A stretch of DNA of 64,000 nt, from contig NZ_CP092418.1 of assembly GCF_023716485.1 (NCBI RefSeq), positions 1,657,001-1,721,000 on the forward strand, given 5' to 3'. Shown one piece after another: positions 7,875 through 17,567 of this stretch. The stretch comes from Microbulbifer variabilis (GTDB taxonomy: Bacteria > Pseudomonadota > Gammaproteobacteria > Pseudomonadales > Cellvibrionaceae). The number at the start of each line of letters is the position of its first letter. Positions within the stretch are counted from its first letter, which is position 1. Position numbers and translations under genes: made by a program. The notes under the pieces were generated by a model. The model worked only from the letters and a program-made list of their open reading frames with translations. It ran no database searches and was not told the origin of the DNA.

Positions 7875-8885
7875 ATGAGCAAACAGCGCGTATTGACCGG
7901 TATCACGACCACCGGTACTCCCCATCTGGGTAACTATGTTGGTGCGATTCGCCCGGCCATCGCCGCAAGCCAGGACGAGAACAACCAGTCTTTTTATTTC
8001 CTGGCGGATTATCACGCGTTGATTAAGTGCCAGGACCCGGAACAGGTGCATCAGTCCACCTTGGAGATTGCGGCAACCTGGCTGGCGCTGGGATTGAATA
8101 CAGATAATGTGGTTTTCTATCGTCAGTCGGATATCCATGAAATCCCCGAGTTGACCTGGCTGCTTACCTGTATGACTGGTAAAGGCTTGATGAATCGCGC
8201 CCATGCCTATAAGGCCGCCGTGGATTCCAACCGTGCAGATGGCGAAGACTCCGATTTTGGCGTCACCATGGGGCTCTATAGCTACCCGATCCTAATGGCT
8301 GCAGACATATTGATGTTCAATGCCAACAAGGTGCCGGTGGGTAAAGACCAGGTGCAGCATATTGAGATGGCCCGCGATATCGCTCAGCGCTTCAATCATC
8401 ACTATGGTGAGCATTTTGCCCTACCCGAGGCGGTAGTGGATGACCACGTGGCTGTTCTGCAGGGACTGGATGGCCGTAAGATGAGCAAGAGCTACGGCAA
8501 TACCATCCCCTTATTCCTGCCTGAGAAAAAACTGAAAAAGCATATCAACAAGATCAAGACCAATCTCTTGGAACCGGGCGAGCCCAAAGACCCAGAGACT
8601 TCCACGGTTTTTCAAATTTGGCAGGCATTTGCTACTCAGGAGCAAACTGCTGAAATGCACAAGGCCTTTGCAGAGGGCATTGCCTGGGGTGAGGCCAAGA
8701 AGCAGCTATTCGAACTGGTCAATGGCCAGATTGGCGAGGCGCGTGAACGCTATAATGCTCTGCTTGAGAACCCTTCCCAAATTGAAGAGGAGCTGGAGAA
8801 AGGCGCAGCCAAGGCCCGTGCCTACTCGGCACCGTTTATCGAGAAGTTGCGTCACGCGGTGGGTATTCGCAAGATTGGCCAGTAG
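7875..8885 (+). CDS. trpS: Tryptophan--tRNA ligase
   Basis: TrpS charges tRNA-Trp. The product from ATG 7875 is 336 residues, the normal size for bacterial TrpRS. A GAAGGA Shine-Dalgarno four bases upstream and the N-terminus [10 protein letters not shown] support this start over an upstream in-frame ATG at 7827. Class I landmarks are present: [12 protein letters not shown] (HIGH-like, about 14-25) and GRKMSKS (KMSKS loop, about 200-206). Conserved segments such as DYHAL and [19 protein letters not shown] fit the tryptophan-binding and dimer regions. Confidence 0.96.
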   Translation: MSKQRVLTGITTTGTPHLGNYVGAIRPAIAASQDENNQSFYFLADYHALIKCQDPEQVHQSTLEIAATWLALGLNTDNVVFYRQSDIHEIPELTWLLTCMTGKGLMNRAHAYKAAVDSNRADGEDSDFGVTMGLYSYPILMAADILMFNANKVPVGKDQVQHIEMARDIAQRFNHHYGEHFALPEAVVDDHVAVLQGLDGRKMSKSYGNTIPLFLPEKKLKKHINKIKTNLLEPGEPKDPETSTVFQIWQAFATQEQTAEMHKAFAEGIAWGEAKKQLFELVNGQIGEARERYNALLENPSQIEEELEKGAAKARAYSAPFIEKLRHAVGIRKIGQ

Positions 8886-8897
8886 TCATTTTTACAA

Positions 8898-8931
8898 CGT
8901 GGGAAGCTACGGTTAAGAAGTTCTTCCCACG
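8898..8931 (+). terminator. Stem-loop after trpS
   Basis: A perfect 9-bp inverted repeat (CGTGGGAAG / CTTCCCACG) with a 16-base loop follows the trpS stop by 12 bases. The following run is only CCTTTC, so termination may be weak. Confidence 0.5.
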
Positions 8932-8974
8932 CCTTTCACTCTAATAATAAATAACGAAAGTACAGGGTTTCGAT

Positions 8975-10549
8975 ATGGAAAACGTTCAGGCAAGCCCCAC
9001 TGGGGGCGATGATGCCAATAACAAAAATGGTTGGATCAACCGGGCTCTAAATTTTATTGAGGTCGTGGGTAATAAACTGCCCGACCCCGCGGTGCTCTTC
9101 CTGGTATTGATGGTGGCCATTTGGGTGCTGTCCTGGCTGCTATCTGGTGTGAATTTTGATACTTTGCATCCAGCCACGGGAGAAGCGATTCAGGTAACCA
9201 ATCTTCTCTCCAGTAGTGAGCTGGCCCGCTTTCTCTCTAGTATGGTGACAACCTTTACTGGCTTTGCGCCTCTCGGCGTCGTGTTGGTGGCTATGTTGGG
9301 TGTGGGTGTCGCGGAACAGAGTGGCTTTATCAATGCAGTGTTGAAAAAGCTGCTGGCGATAACGCCACAGATGCTGCTTACCCCCATGTTGATTCTGGTG
9401 GCGATTGTCAGTCACACCGCAGTGGATGCCGGCTATGTGCTGGTGATTCCCTTAGGTGGTGTGATTTTCTATGCGGCCGGTCGTCATCCACTGGCGGGAA
9501 TTGCCGCCGCTTTTGCCGGCGTGTCAGGTGGTTTCTCGGCGAACTTTGTGCCCTCGGCAATTGATCCCTTACTCCAGGGCTTTACTCAAACCGCGGCACA
9601 GATCGTTGATCCGGAGATGCAGGTCAACCCGCTTAACAACTGGTTCTTCACCTCTGCGTCCTGCCTAGTGGTGACCATGTTGGGCTGGTGGCTGACCGAT
9701 AAGGTGATCGAACCCCGCTTGAAGAATGTTGCCATTGATGGCGATAAAGAAGATATGCCGGTAATGCAGGAGCTGGGCGCCCGCGAGAAGAAGGCGATGT
9801 ACCTGGCAGTTACCGTAATGGTTGCCGGTATTGTTGGCCTTATCGCCTGGATGTTGCCGGAGACCTCTGCATTGCGCGATTCCCAGGGGCAGCTCGCCTC
9901 CTTTGCTGCGCCGGTGATGAAGTCTATTGTGCCGCTGATCTTCCTGTTGTTCATTATCCCGGGAGTCGTTTTTGGCTTTGCCGCTGGGACTTTCCACAAG
10001 AGTAAGGATGTAATCGATGCGATGTCCAAGACCATGGGTTCCATGGCCTATTACATCGTGATGGCCTTTTTCTGTGCGTTGTTTATTTCCGAATTTGCCC
10101 GCTCAGGCCTAGGTACTTTGTTGTCGATTGAGGGGGGTGGTCTACTGGCGGCTATGAACCTGCCGGGCCCGATCACCCTGATGGGGATTATTGTACTGGT
10201 GGCGTTCATCAATCTGTTTGTAGGGTCTGCCTCCGCCAAGTGGGCGTTGCTCTCCCCGATTTTTGTGCCCATGCTGATGCAGATTGGATTCTCTCCGGAT
10301 CTGACTCAGGCGGCTTACCGGGTTGGTGACTCCTCCACTAACATCATTACGCCATTGATGCCTTACTTCCCGCTGGTAGTGGTTTATTGTCAGCGCTATG
10401 TGAAGAGTACAGGTATAGGTACTCTGGTATCTATTATGCTGCCTTACTCGGTGGTGTTCCTGATCTGCTGGACCCTGTTCCTCGTTCTTTACTGGAACCT
10501 GGGTTTGCCTTTGGGGCTGCAGGCGAGCTATACCTATCCGACACCTTAA
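8975..10549 (+). CDS. AbgT family transporter
   Basis: The 524-residue, highly hydrophobic product has about 12 membrane segments. It matches the AbgT family (YdaH/MtrF) in features such as SHTAVDAGYVLVIPLGGVIF, GVSGGFSANFVPSAIDPLL and FVGSASAKWALLSPIFVPML. Family members import p-aminobenzoyl-glutamate or export sulfonamides and other antimetabolites by proton coupling. The sequence does not tell these apart. No abgA or abgB hydrolase genes are adjacent, which slightly favours the efflux type. It has its own leader after the trpS stem-loop. Confidence 0.9.
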   Translation: MENVQASPTGGDDANNKNGWINRALNFIEVVGNKLPDPAVLFLVLMVAIWVLSWLLSGVNFDTLHPATGEAIQVTNLLSSSELARFLSSMVTTFTGFAPLGVVLVAMLGVGVAEQSGFINAVLKKLLAITPQMLLTPMLILVAIVSHTAVDAGYVLVIPLGGVIFYAAGRHPLAGIAAAFAGVSGGFSANFVPSAIDPLLQGFTQTAAQIVDPEMQVNPLNNWFFTSASCLVVTMLGWWLTDKVIEPRLKNVAIDGDKEDMPVMQELGAREKKAMYLAVTVMVAGIVGLIAWMLPETSALRDSQGQLASFAAPVMKSIVPLIFLLFIIPGVVFGFAAGTFHKSKDVIDAMSKTMGSMAYYIVMAFFCALFISEFARSGLGTLLSIEGGGLLAAMNLPGPITLMGIIVLVAFINLFVGSASAKWALLSPIFVPMLMQIGFSPDLTQAAYRVGDSSTNIITPLMPYFPLVVVYCQRYVKSTGIGTLVSIMLPYSVVFLICWTLFLVLYWNLGLPLGLQASYTYPTP

Positions 10550-10603
10550 TGAGTGGTTGGCCCCAGAGTGTGTTTACCCGCTTTGGAGCCAAAACAATTC
10601 TCT

Positions 10604-10636
10604 ATAAGAGGCGCCCCAATTCTGGGTGCCTCTTAT
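10604..10636 (+). terminator. Stem-loop after the AbgT-family gene
   Basis: A 13-bp stem (ATAAGAGGCGCCC / GGGTGCCTCTTAT, one G-T pair) lies 54 bases after the stop. It lacks a clear T-run, so it may work as an mRNA 3' end rather than a strong intrinsic terminator. Confidence 0.5.
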
Positions 10637-10895
10637 CCCTCTCAGCTGCGGTTGAAAATTAACCGAACACCTGCCAGCCTGCTCTGCACGCTCTCGCCAA
10701 AATATAAAAATATTGGCTAATTTCTGCTCTTACAGATTGGCTGTATTAATCAGCTCCATCGTGCCTAAGGTTCTCAACTTATCATTTTTGGGGTGTCAGT
10801 TAAGTTTCTACCCCGGTTTAGTCCTGTCTGTTTACGAGTCTTTGTCTACTTGGTGAGTTGCACTAGTAAAAAAATGTTCTAATAATGTTGTAAGT

Positions 10896-10914
10896 GATAA
10901 CGATTCCCATTAAG
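10896..10914. promoter_or_regulatory. Putative Fur box upstream of the TonB receptor
   Basis: GATAACGATTCCCATTAAG matches the 19-bp Fur consensus at about 13 of 19 positions and lies 72 bases before the receptor start. It is in an AT-rich region just where a promoter is expected. This supports iron repression of the downstream genes; binding itself is not shown. Confidence 0.6.
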
Positions 10915-10986
10915 ATCCGCGTCATCAAATGTCGGCAGCAGCAGCTGTGGCAATAAAAATCTTCCAATGATTGTTGAGGGATCCCC

Positions 10987-13191
10987 ATGGGCACCGCTCG
11001 TTTCCAAGGTTTACGCCAAAACTCCTCTCCTGTTATCTCCGGCCTTAGCCGTTCTCTGTTGGCGCTGGCTGTTGCTGCAGGCAGTTCAGCAGCTTTTGCT
11101 GCCGAAGATAAAAATGAAATTCTTGAAGAGGTTAACGTAACCGGCGAGCTCAACCTGTCCCGCCAGACTTCTATTGGTAAGCAAGATATTCCAGTTGATG
11201 AGACACCGTTCTCTATCTCTCTGCGTGATAAAGACTTCTTCGATGTTACTGGCTCTAAAACTGTGCAGGATATCCTGCAGTACTCTGCTGGAGTGAATGG
11301 CGGCTTGTTTGGTGTTGATGCTCGCGGCGACTGGTCTACCGTGCGTGCTGTTGACCCAGTCATGTTTGTCGATGGACTAAAAACAACCTTCGGTAGCTAT
11401 ACCGGCTCACGTGCAAACCTCTACGCTTTTGAGCGCGTGGAAATTCTTAAAGGGCCGTCTTCAGTCCTTTATGGGCAGGGTTCTACTGGAGGTATCGTCA
11501 ACTTGGTTTCCAAACGTCCCAAAGAGGAGTTTGGTGGTGAACTGATGGTGCAGGGCGGAGACTATGATCGTAAGGTAATTGCTGGCGATGTTACCGGAGC
11601 CCTGGATAGCGATGGAGAGTGGCTCTACCGCGTAGTGGGTTATGCTCGTGATGCCGATGCTCAGGTTGATCATGTCGATGACGACAGCATTCTGTTCATG
11701 CCTTCCATTTCCTGGCGTCCCAGTGCGGATACCGAAATTACTTTCTTGGTGAACCATCAAGAAGAAAACACAGGTACCACTGCGGCCTTCCTGCCCTGGG
11801 GCGGCACCATTGTTGATAATGTAAACGGTGAAATCCCGACCGATACCTTTATTAGTGAGCCAGGTTGGGATAAGTACGACACGGAACAAACCGCTTATAG
11901 CTTGTGGGTTGATCATCGCTTAAACGATAGCTGGGGCATCAATGCAGGCCTCCGTTATTCAAAAGGGGATGTCGACTACAACTCAATGTATGCTGACTAC
12001 ACTCATGATCTGCGCTTACAAAAAGATCTTCGTGAAGTGTCGCGTACTGTCTATATGAAAGATGCGAAAAGCGATCTTTTGATTTTTGACCTGCGCTTAT
12101 CAGGCGAGCTGACTACTGGTGCTTTTGAGCATCAGATTTCTGCAGGTATTGATAGCCAGAATGCAGAAATCGATAACAGCATTTTGAGAGTGCGTGGCCT
12201 CGGTGGCGACATTGATATTTTTGACCCGGTTTATGGTTCTGTACCAGAAGGACTGGAAGAGCGGGAGAGAGAAAATACCGATGTCAATGCTGAGCAGGTA
12301 GGTATTTATTTCCAAGACCAAGTTAGCCTTGGTAACTTTATTTTTAACTTGGGCTTGCGTGAAGATAGATTATCATCGAGAACACAAAGTAATGTTGCTA
12401 AAAATGTAAGTGGCAAACAGAGAGAGACGGAACTCACTAAAAGATTTGGCTTAATGTATGCCTTCGACAGTGGTGTATCGCCTTATGTTAGCTATTCAGA
12501 ATCTTTTGAAGCTGTTTTAGCCGATCCGAATAGCCAGGGTGGTACCTACGAGCCTGTTAAAGGGGAGCAAGTTGAAGCCGGTATTAAATACCAGCCAGAA
12601 GGTACTAATATCCTGATGACTGCTTCTGCTTTTGAGATTAAGCAGAAAAATCGCTTAACTTACGGACTTGACGGATCTTTCCGACAAATCGGTGAGGCGC
12701 AGATTGATGGATTTGAGCTTGAGGCCAGTGGACAGTGGGGCAATCTGACACTGGTGGCTAATTACAGCCAGATGGATACTGAAGTACTAGAAAGCAGCAA
12801 TCCATTTGAGGTTGGCACTGAGATCGAGACTGTACCTGAGGAGCAATTCTCTCTCTGGGGCAACTATGACTTTAGTGAGTGGGTTCCCGGTCTAAGCGTT
12901 GGGGCAGGTGCTCGTCATGTTGGTGAGAGTTATACCGGTATTGATAAAGTGCTTCCACTTTATGCACTTTATTATGGTGGCCTTCCTGCTGGCTCAGCAG
13001 ATTTTCCCACAGAAAATCCATCCTACACCTTATATGACGCAACCATCGGCTACACCCTGGAAAGCTGGAAATTCCAGCTCAATGTGAAAAACCTGACCGA
13101 TGAAGTTCACACCACTTCTTGCTTGAGCCGTGGTGATTGCTTCTACGGCGAGCGTCGCTACGTGACTGCTGAGGCACGTTACACTTTTTAA
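10987..13191 (+). CDS. TonB-dependent siderophore receptor
   Basis: This is an outer-membrane ferric-siderophore receptor. The 734-residue product has a signal peptide ending near AAFA (about 39), a TonB-box-like segment LEEVNVTG, and a plug domain with QDILQYSAGVNG and ERVEILKGPSSVLYGQGS (about 150-167). A long beta-barrel follows and ends in the terminal aromatic residue (EARYTF) typical of barrel assembly. A Fur box upstream and a PepSY membrane protein downstream support iron transport. The siderophore is unknown; the architecture is like FhuA/FpvA-type receptors without the extra N-terminal signalling domain. A cysteine pair near the C-terminus (SCLSRGDCFYG) is a family-like loop feature. 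Confidence 0.93.
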   Translation: MGTARFQGLRQNSSPVISGLSRSLLALAVAAGSSAAFAAEDKNEILEEVNVTGELNLSRQTSIGKQDIPVDETPFSISLRDKDFFDVTGSKTVQDILQYSAGVNGGLFGVDARGDWSTVRAVDPVMFVDGLKTTFGSYTGSRANLYAFERVEILKGPSSVLYGQGSTGGIVNLVSKRPKEEFGGELMVQGGDYDRKVIAGDVTGALDSDGEWLYRVVGYARDADAQVDHVDDDSILFMPSISWRPSADTEITFLVNHQEENTGTTAAFLPWGGTIVDNVNGEIPTDTFISEPGWDKYDTEQTAYSLWVDHRLNDSWGINAGLRYSKGDVDYNSMYADYTHDLRLQKDLREVSRTVYMKDAKSDLLIFDLRLSGELTTGAFEHQISAGIDSQNAEIDNSILRVRGLGGDIDIFDPVYGSVPEGLEERERENTDVNAEQVGIYFQDQVSLGNFIFNLGLREDRLSSRTQSNVAKNVSGKQRETELTKRFGLMYAFDSGVSPYVSYSESFEAVLADPNSQGGTYEPVKGEQVEAGIKYQPEGTNILMTASAFEIKQKNRLTYGLDGSFRQIGEAQIDGFELEASGQWGNLTLVANYSQMDTEVLESSNPFEVGTEIETVPEEQFSLWGNYDFSEWVPGLSVGAGARHVGESYTGIDKVLPLYALYYGGLPAGSADFPTENPSYTLYDATIGYTLESWKFQLNVKNLTDEVHTTSCLSRGDCFYGERRYVTAEARYTF

Positions 13192-13204
13192 GTTAGAGTA
13201 GACT

Positions 13205-13249
13205 GGGAGTTTGTCCGCAGGGGGAGTCTGTGGGCAAGCTCCCTTTTTT
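13205..13249 (+). terminator. Rho-independent terminator after the TonB receptor
   Basis: A GC-rich interrupted stem (GGGAG...TTTG...TCCGCAG paired with CTGTGGG...CAAG...CTCCC) is followed by six T. It may limit read-through so that the receptor is made in excess over the membrane proteins downstream. Confidence 0.75.
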
Positions 13250-13295
13250 GCGTTTCACTATCGGGCGGGAGTCGAAATCTCCCAGTGTGATATTT

Positions 13296-13868
13296 ATGCC
13301 GAGTTCCTTCTATTTTATTGCCGGACTGGCCACTATTTTTGCCATTGCCGGTATTTTTAGCCTCTATTCAGCCTGGCTGCGTAGCGGCTCCCAGCCGTTG
13401 CGCCGCTGGAGCGGCTGGGGCCTGCTGTTGTTATCGGCATTCGCTTGGAGTGCAGTGGTGGGGGTGGAATATGGTGTGAGTATTGCCACTCTCCTGGCCA
13501 TGCTGGCCGCCCTGACCTTGCTCGTATCAAAAGGTGATTGGCCGAGCGGCCCCCCGCGGAAGGAAAAACAGAGGTCGGGTGGGGCTGCATCTAATGAGGC
13601 CTTGCTGCAATTATGGCTGCGAGGTGTTTTACGTTTCCTGGCTATCGCATTGTTACCAACAGCCAGTGGCCTTTTGGCCGGCCTTCTTTATTTTGGCTTC
13701 ACCGGGTTTGGTGAGAGTGCCCGTCTTGTAGGGGGCGCTTTTGTTGCCGTTATTGTTTGGACCCTGGCGATGGTTTGGTGTAGTGCGGATAAGAAACTGC
13801 TGCGCCCCAGTGCAGCGCTAGTAGTTTTTTCACTGGCGAGTGGCTTTGCCGTAATGCCAGCGGCGTAA
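13296..13868 (+). CDS. Small integral membrane protein of the iron-uptake locus
   Basis: From ATG 13296 the product has 190 residues with about five or six hydrophobic segments; the longer open frame back to 13230 has no conserved look. I recognise no named domain. Its place between a TonB receptor and a PepSY membrane protein is typical of the small accessory membrane proteins that accompany ferrisiderophore-reducing systems such as the Pseudomonas fpvGHJK group. That role is inferred from position only. Ends 46 bases before the PepSY gene on the same strand. Confidence 0.65.
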   Translation: MPSSFYFIAGLATIFAIAGIFSLYSAWLRSGSQPLRRWSGWGLLLLSAFAWSAVVGVEYGVSIATLLAMLAALTLLVSKGDWPSGPPRKEKQRSGGAASNEALLQLWLRGVLRFLAIALLPTASGLLAGLLYFGFTGFGESARLVGGAFVAVIVWTLAMVWCSADKKLLRPSAALVVFSLASGFAVMPAA

Positions 13869-13914
13869 GCTAATAACGATTTTGAGATCAAAGAGACCTC
13901 ACTAGGAATTCAAC

Positions 13915-15423
13915 GTGAAATTTTCCCTAAAGCCAACCCCTGCTTTTGTGCGTGATATGACTGACGGACATTCGGTTCTCGGTCTGGCCATCTCCACTTT
14001 GCTCTATATCGTTTGTGTCAGTGGAACACTTGCGGTTTTTTACAATGAATTTGAACGCTGGGAGCAGGCTTCAGAGCTGGAAAATCTCGATGTCAGTCCC
14101 TCTGTATATCAGCTTGCCACTGAACAGGCGGTTGCCCTGGCGAAAGAGCAAAACGAAGAATTTGAATCAGTAAAATTTACCATCCCCAACTCAGATATGC
14201 CCAGGTTGACTGTGGAAGTGGGTGATATTGAGCGTTATGTCGACGAGGATGGTTCTTTATTGGGTGAGGTTCAGCACGAGTGGACGCACTTCCTCGCCTA
14301 TTTGCATTTTGCACTAAATCTGCCCTTGGGGTTGGGGGTTCCTCTTGTAGGCTTGATCGGTGTATTGATGACCGCACTGATTATCTCTGGATTATTGGCA
14401 CACCCGAAAATCATTAAGGATGCCTTCTCTCTGCGCCTGGCGGGTTCAAAGCGTTTGCAGCAAGTGGACTTGCACAATCGACTGGGCGTCTGGGCTGCAC
14501 CATTTCACTTGGCGATTGCTATTACCGGCGCTTTTATTGGACTTTCACAGGTTGCGGCTTTTGCAATTGCTGGTGTTTTCTTTGCTGGGGATACCGAGAA
14601 AGTTGAGCATATGTTGTATCGCGAGCACCCGGTGATGAAAGAGAATGCCGCACAGGTGCCTCTTCCAGATTTTGCTGCGATTCTTGCGCAAATGGAGCAG
14701 ATCGCACCGGGTGAGGAGCGTACTAAGCTAGAGGTTGCCTTCCCTGGCCGCGAGGGGCAGGTAGTGGAGGTTTGGACGCGGGTTCCCGCAAAGCTGGTTT
14801 GGGGAGAGCGCTACCACTTTAATGGGGATGGCAGCCTGATAGAAAAAGAGGGATGGTCTGAAGGTGATGCGGCCAAGCAAGTATACCTCTCCACATTCCG
14901 TCTGCACTTCGGGCATTTCTCCGGTTTCCCAGTAAAAATTGCCTATTTCTTACTGGGCATTGGCATGTGTGTGCTGGTGGTTTCAGGTATTAATATCTGG
15001 TTGGTGCGCAAGCGCCAGCGGGGGCAGCCAGCGGTGCGCCTTGAGCGTATTTGGATGGCTCAGGTCTGGGGAATTCCTTTTGCTATTGCATTCAGTGCTG
15101 TGACTTACCTAGCCTTTGCTATTCCTGCCGCTCAGGTATTCTGGTTGACCACAATCGTTTTAAGTGGGATAGCTGCTTTTGTGGGGACTGTTGCCGGTTG
15201 GTCTATGTTGCTCCGCGGAGCTACCACCGCAGCCTGCATTCTGGCTGTGGTTGTTCACGCTTCCCTGTATGGGGCGGATTCCTTTGTGAGGGCCTCACTG
15301 GTTGCCAATGCTGTGTGGCTGCTGATTGCTGCAGGTATCGCGGCCTCCTGCCTCTATACCTGGGTGCGCCACCGGGATGGCGCCTTTGCTTCCACTGTTG
15401 GTGGGGCAGTTGGAAGTAACTAA
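13915..15423 (+). CDS. PepSY-associated membrane protein (PiuB-like ferrisiderophore reductase candidate)
   Basis: The 502-residue product has four or more membrane helices and large periplasmic PepSY-type regions. Typical features are TDGHSVLGLAISTLLYIVC near the start, HFALNLPLGLGVPLVG, DLHNRLGVWAAPFHLAIA with its conserved histidine, and LHFGHFSG. Proteins of this class are thought to reduce ferric siderophores in the periplasm using membrane-embedded heme or quinone-derived electrons. The extra C-terminal helices (about 370-490) make a longer version of the family. It is the last gene of the Fur-box-preceded iron locus. Confidence 0.85.
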   Translation: MKFSLKPTPAFVRDMTDGHSVLGLAISTLLYIVCVSGTLAVFYNEFERWEQASELENLDVSPSVYQLATEQAVALAKEQNEEFESVKFTIPNSDMPRLTVEVGDIERYVDEDGSLLGEVQHEWTHFLAYLHFALNLPLGLGVPLVGLIGVLMTALIISGLLAHPKIIKDAFSLRLAGSKRLQQVDLHNRLGVWAAPFHLAIAITGAFIGLSQVAAFAIAGVFFAGDTEKVEHMLYREHPVMKENAAQVPLPDFAAILAQMEQIAPGEERTKLEVAFPGREGQVVEVWTRVPAKLVWGERYHFNGDGSLIEKEGWSEGDAAKQVYLSTFRLHFGHFSGFPVKIAYFLLGIGMCVLVVSGINIWLVRKRQRGQPAVRLERIWMAQVWGIPFAIAFSAVTYLAFAIPAAQVFWLTTIVLSGIAAFVGTVAGWSMLLRGATTAACILAVVVHASLYGADSFVRASLVANAVWLLIAAGIAASCLYTWVRHRDGAFASTVGGAVGSN

Positions 15424-15441
15424 GCTGGTATAGCCCGGTAT

Positions 15442-15903
15442 CTACTCCGATGCCGGGCGCAACATTTCGATATGAGGTATACCGTCTTCCTCGTAAGGGG
15501 TGGAGACCTGCTCAAAGCCAAAATCTCCATAAAACTTACGTAGGTGCTCTTGGGCGGAAATACGAATCCCCAAACCTGGATATTCATTCAGGGTTTGTTC
15601 TACCGCGCGGCGGATCAGTTCTTTGCCCAGCCCTGTGCCACGGCTAGACTCTGCGGTAAGCACACGGCCTATTGAGGGCTCGGAATATTTTTTGCCCGGA
15701 AATACCACTCGTAGGTAAGCCATCAATCGTGGGGATTGGCTTTCCTTGTCCCAGCAGATTAGGTGCCAGGCTTCTTGATCTTTGCCATCTGCATCTTGAT
15801 AAGGGCAATCTTGCTCTACCGTAAAAACTTCCTGGCGTGCCCGCAAGATTTCATAAAGCTGATCGATAGAGAGTTGTTGAAAGCTACACCATTGCCACTG
15901 CAC
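15442..15903 (-). CDS. elaA: ElaA-like GNAT acetyltransferase
   Basis: Starting at GTG 15903 gives 153 residues, the length of E. coli ElaA, with an AGAGG Shine-Dalgarno just upstream; the longer open frame to 16113 adds a hydrophobic, non-conserved leader. The product has RQEVFTVEQDCPYQDADGKD and SSRGTGLGKELIRRAVEQ, the latter being the acetyl-CoA pyrophosphate loop of GNAT enzymes. HLRKFYGDFGFEQV follows near the end. Its substrate is unknown. It converges with the PepSY gene, with an 18-base gap. Confidence 0.88.
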   Translation of the reverse strand: MQWQWCSFQQLSIDQLYEILRARQEVFTVEQDCPYQDADGKDQEAWHLICWDKESQSPRLMAYLRVVFPGKKYSEPSIGRVLTAESSRGTGLGKELIRRAVEQTLNEYPGLGIRISAQEHLRKFYGDFGFEQVSTPYEEDGIPHIEMLRPASE

Positions 15904-16042
15904 TTGTATTGCCTCTTGGTTTACTAGGTTTGTATTTTTTATTAGGAGTAGATTGGATATTAAACCGGCAGGTAGGGTAAAAAAAGTCAGTATGTAGTGG
16001 GCCTCTGATTTTTTCACAAAGGCCCAGTGGCTGGTTGCTATT

Positions 16043-16777
16043 TTAATTGAGAGGGGCTTCCTGAGTACCCCTTGCAAAGGAGCCGTGCTCGAGATAATGG
16101 AGTACCTGCGCAATAACCTTTTTGTCCTTCATCATGAAGACATGGGTGACTGGCATTTCCAAGTGATCATTCATGCCTTCCAGCTTGGTACTGGCAACCG
16201 AGACTTTTCCGTCATCAGTCTCAGGGATTAGTCGTGACAGTATCAGGTTGATACTGCGAGTACCCGCAATAATACCCACATCAAAATTAGCGCTGCCTAG
16301 TTTATTGGGGATGCTCAGCTCGCCTGTACCTAGTTGTAGGCCGGCATCTCCAAAGGCAAATTCAAACCCTGGGAAACTACCGAGCTTATCCACCACCTCA
16401 CTGCCCTTATTGGGAGGGCCCAGCATAACCACTCGGTTGAGGTTCTCAATCTTAACCTGGCTCAGATACTGGCGAACCAATATGCCCCCCATGGAGTGGG
16501 TAACAAAATTGATTTCAGTCTGTCCTGCGCAATGATCCAGTGCCGGTGCTATGGCCCTGCCGGCCAGCTCCTCAATGGGGAAGCGGGTAGAGGGGTAATC
16601 TACATTGACGGTCTTGTAGCCTGCGGCGCTGATCGCTTGCTCCAGCTTTGTCATGGAACTATCCGATTTGGCCAGGCCGTGCAGCAATATTACACAGGCC
16701 GAGTGGGCGTTTACTGACGGTGCGCCCAGGAATACAGACCCAAGGCATAGCGATAGGGTGAGAAAAAACTTCTTCAT
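16043..16777 (-). CDS. Secreted alpha/beta-hydrolase (lipase-like)
   Basis: ATG 16777 gives 244 residues beginning MKKFFLTLSLCLGS, a clear signal peptide cut near VNAHS. The upstream in-frame extension lacks signal-peptide character. The mature part has VILLHGLAKS (oxyanion region) and VTHSMGGILVRQYL with the nucleophile serine in a H-S-M-G-G elbow. It resembles small lipase/esterase proteins related to triacylglycerol lipase. It likely acts in the periplasm or outside the cell on lipid esters; the substrate is not determinable. Confidence 0.85.
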   Translation of the reverse strand: MKKFFLTLSLCLGSVFLGAPSVNAHSACVILLHGLAKSDSSMTKLEQAISAAGYKTVNVDYPSTRFPIEELAGRAIAPALDHCAGQTEINFVTHSMGGILVRQYLSQVKIENLNRVVMLGPPNKGSEVVDKLGSFPGFEFAFGDAGLQLGTGELSIPNKLGSANFDVGIIAGTRSINLILSRLIPETDDGKVSVASTKLEGMNDHLEMPVTHVFMMKDKKVIAQVLHYLEHGSFARGTQEAPLN

Positions 16778-16887
16778 TGATTTTCTTTCAGCAGTGGCTC
16801 TCGTGGCCGCAGTATGCTGCGGGGCCTGTAAAAATCCAAGATGCTCGCTCAGTGAGGAGGGGAGCATCATTGAAGGGTACCGCTTGG

Positions 16888-17385
16888 TCATCTAATACGT
16901 TGGCGCAGTAATTCTGCCATGCGTTCGGGTTTGTCCGGGGTGATGACCAGAGTTTTACCGGGGAAATATAAAACAACAGCTTTCTCTTGATCCGTGACGA
17001 AGGCCCGATAACGACCCAGTTGCTGGTTTTGGAAGAGCCCGATGTAGCCAAAGAGGCCGGAGTTGCCAAAGATGCGGACCGATCCTTGCATGGCTGTTGG
17101 GTCGACTTTGACCTCCTGCAAGCCTTCTAGGGAGATGGAGGTTCTCCAGCCTGGTCTTAGTATCTGCAGGCAGTCGTTGGCGAGGGTATAACCGCGGATG
17201 GCAAATACGGCACCTAGTAGCAAAATGACCGGTGGCAGGGCAATAGCAACGCTATAGAGGAGGGAAGGGCTTTGCTGGGATTTTGCTATCAGCACGAAGG
17301 GTATTGCCAAAAGTAGTAAAGTACTCAATGCGCTGATTATTTTCAGTTGGCGGCTCCAGGGGGCTTGAAAAACAACAAGAGGCAT
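16888..17385 (-). CDS. Membrane protein with bacterial PH-like domain
   Basis: The 165-residue product has two N-terminal helices (about 15-35 and 42-63) followed by a soluble beta-rich domain with GYTLANDCLQILRPGWRTSI and a C-terminal helix. This pattern is that of the bPH (bacterial pleckstrin-homology-like) membrane proteins. Function in the family is mostly unknown. It lies upstream of the lipase gene on the same strand, with a 110-base gap. Confidence 0.7.
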   Translation of the reverse strand: MPLVVFQAPWSRQLKIISALSTLLLLAIPFVLIAKSQQSPSLLYSVAIALPPVILLLGAVFAIRGYTLANDCLQILRPGWRTSISLEGLQEVKVDPTAMQGSVRIFGNSGLFGYIGLFQNQQLGRYRAFVTDQEKAVVLYFPGKTLVITPDKPERMAELLRQRIR

Positions 17386-17567
17386 AAATTACTCAATAAG
17401 TAATGGACAGTTTGAATGTCTCAATCATAGTGCTGATGGAATCGGCTTGGCAAAGTCGCAGTCTATGTAATTGGCCCTTTATAAAAGGAGAGGCTAAATA
17501 GATTTAGCGCGGCTTAGGTTTTCAAAAATAGATTTTGAGCAACATCGATTTTCACAATGGATTAACT

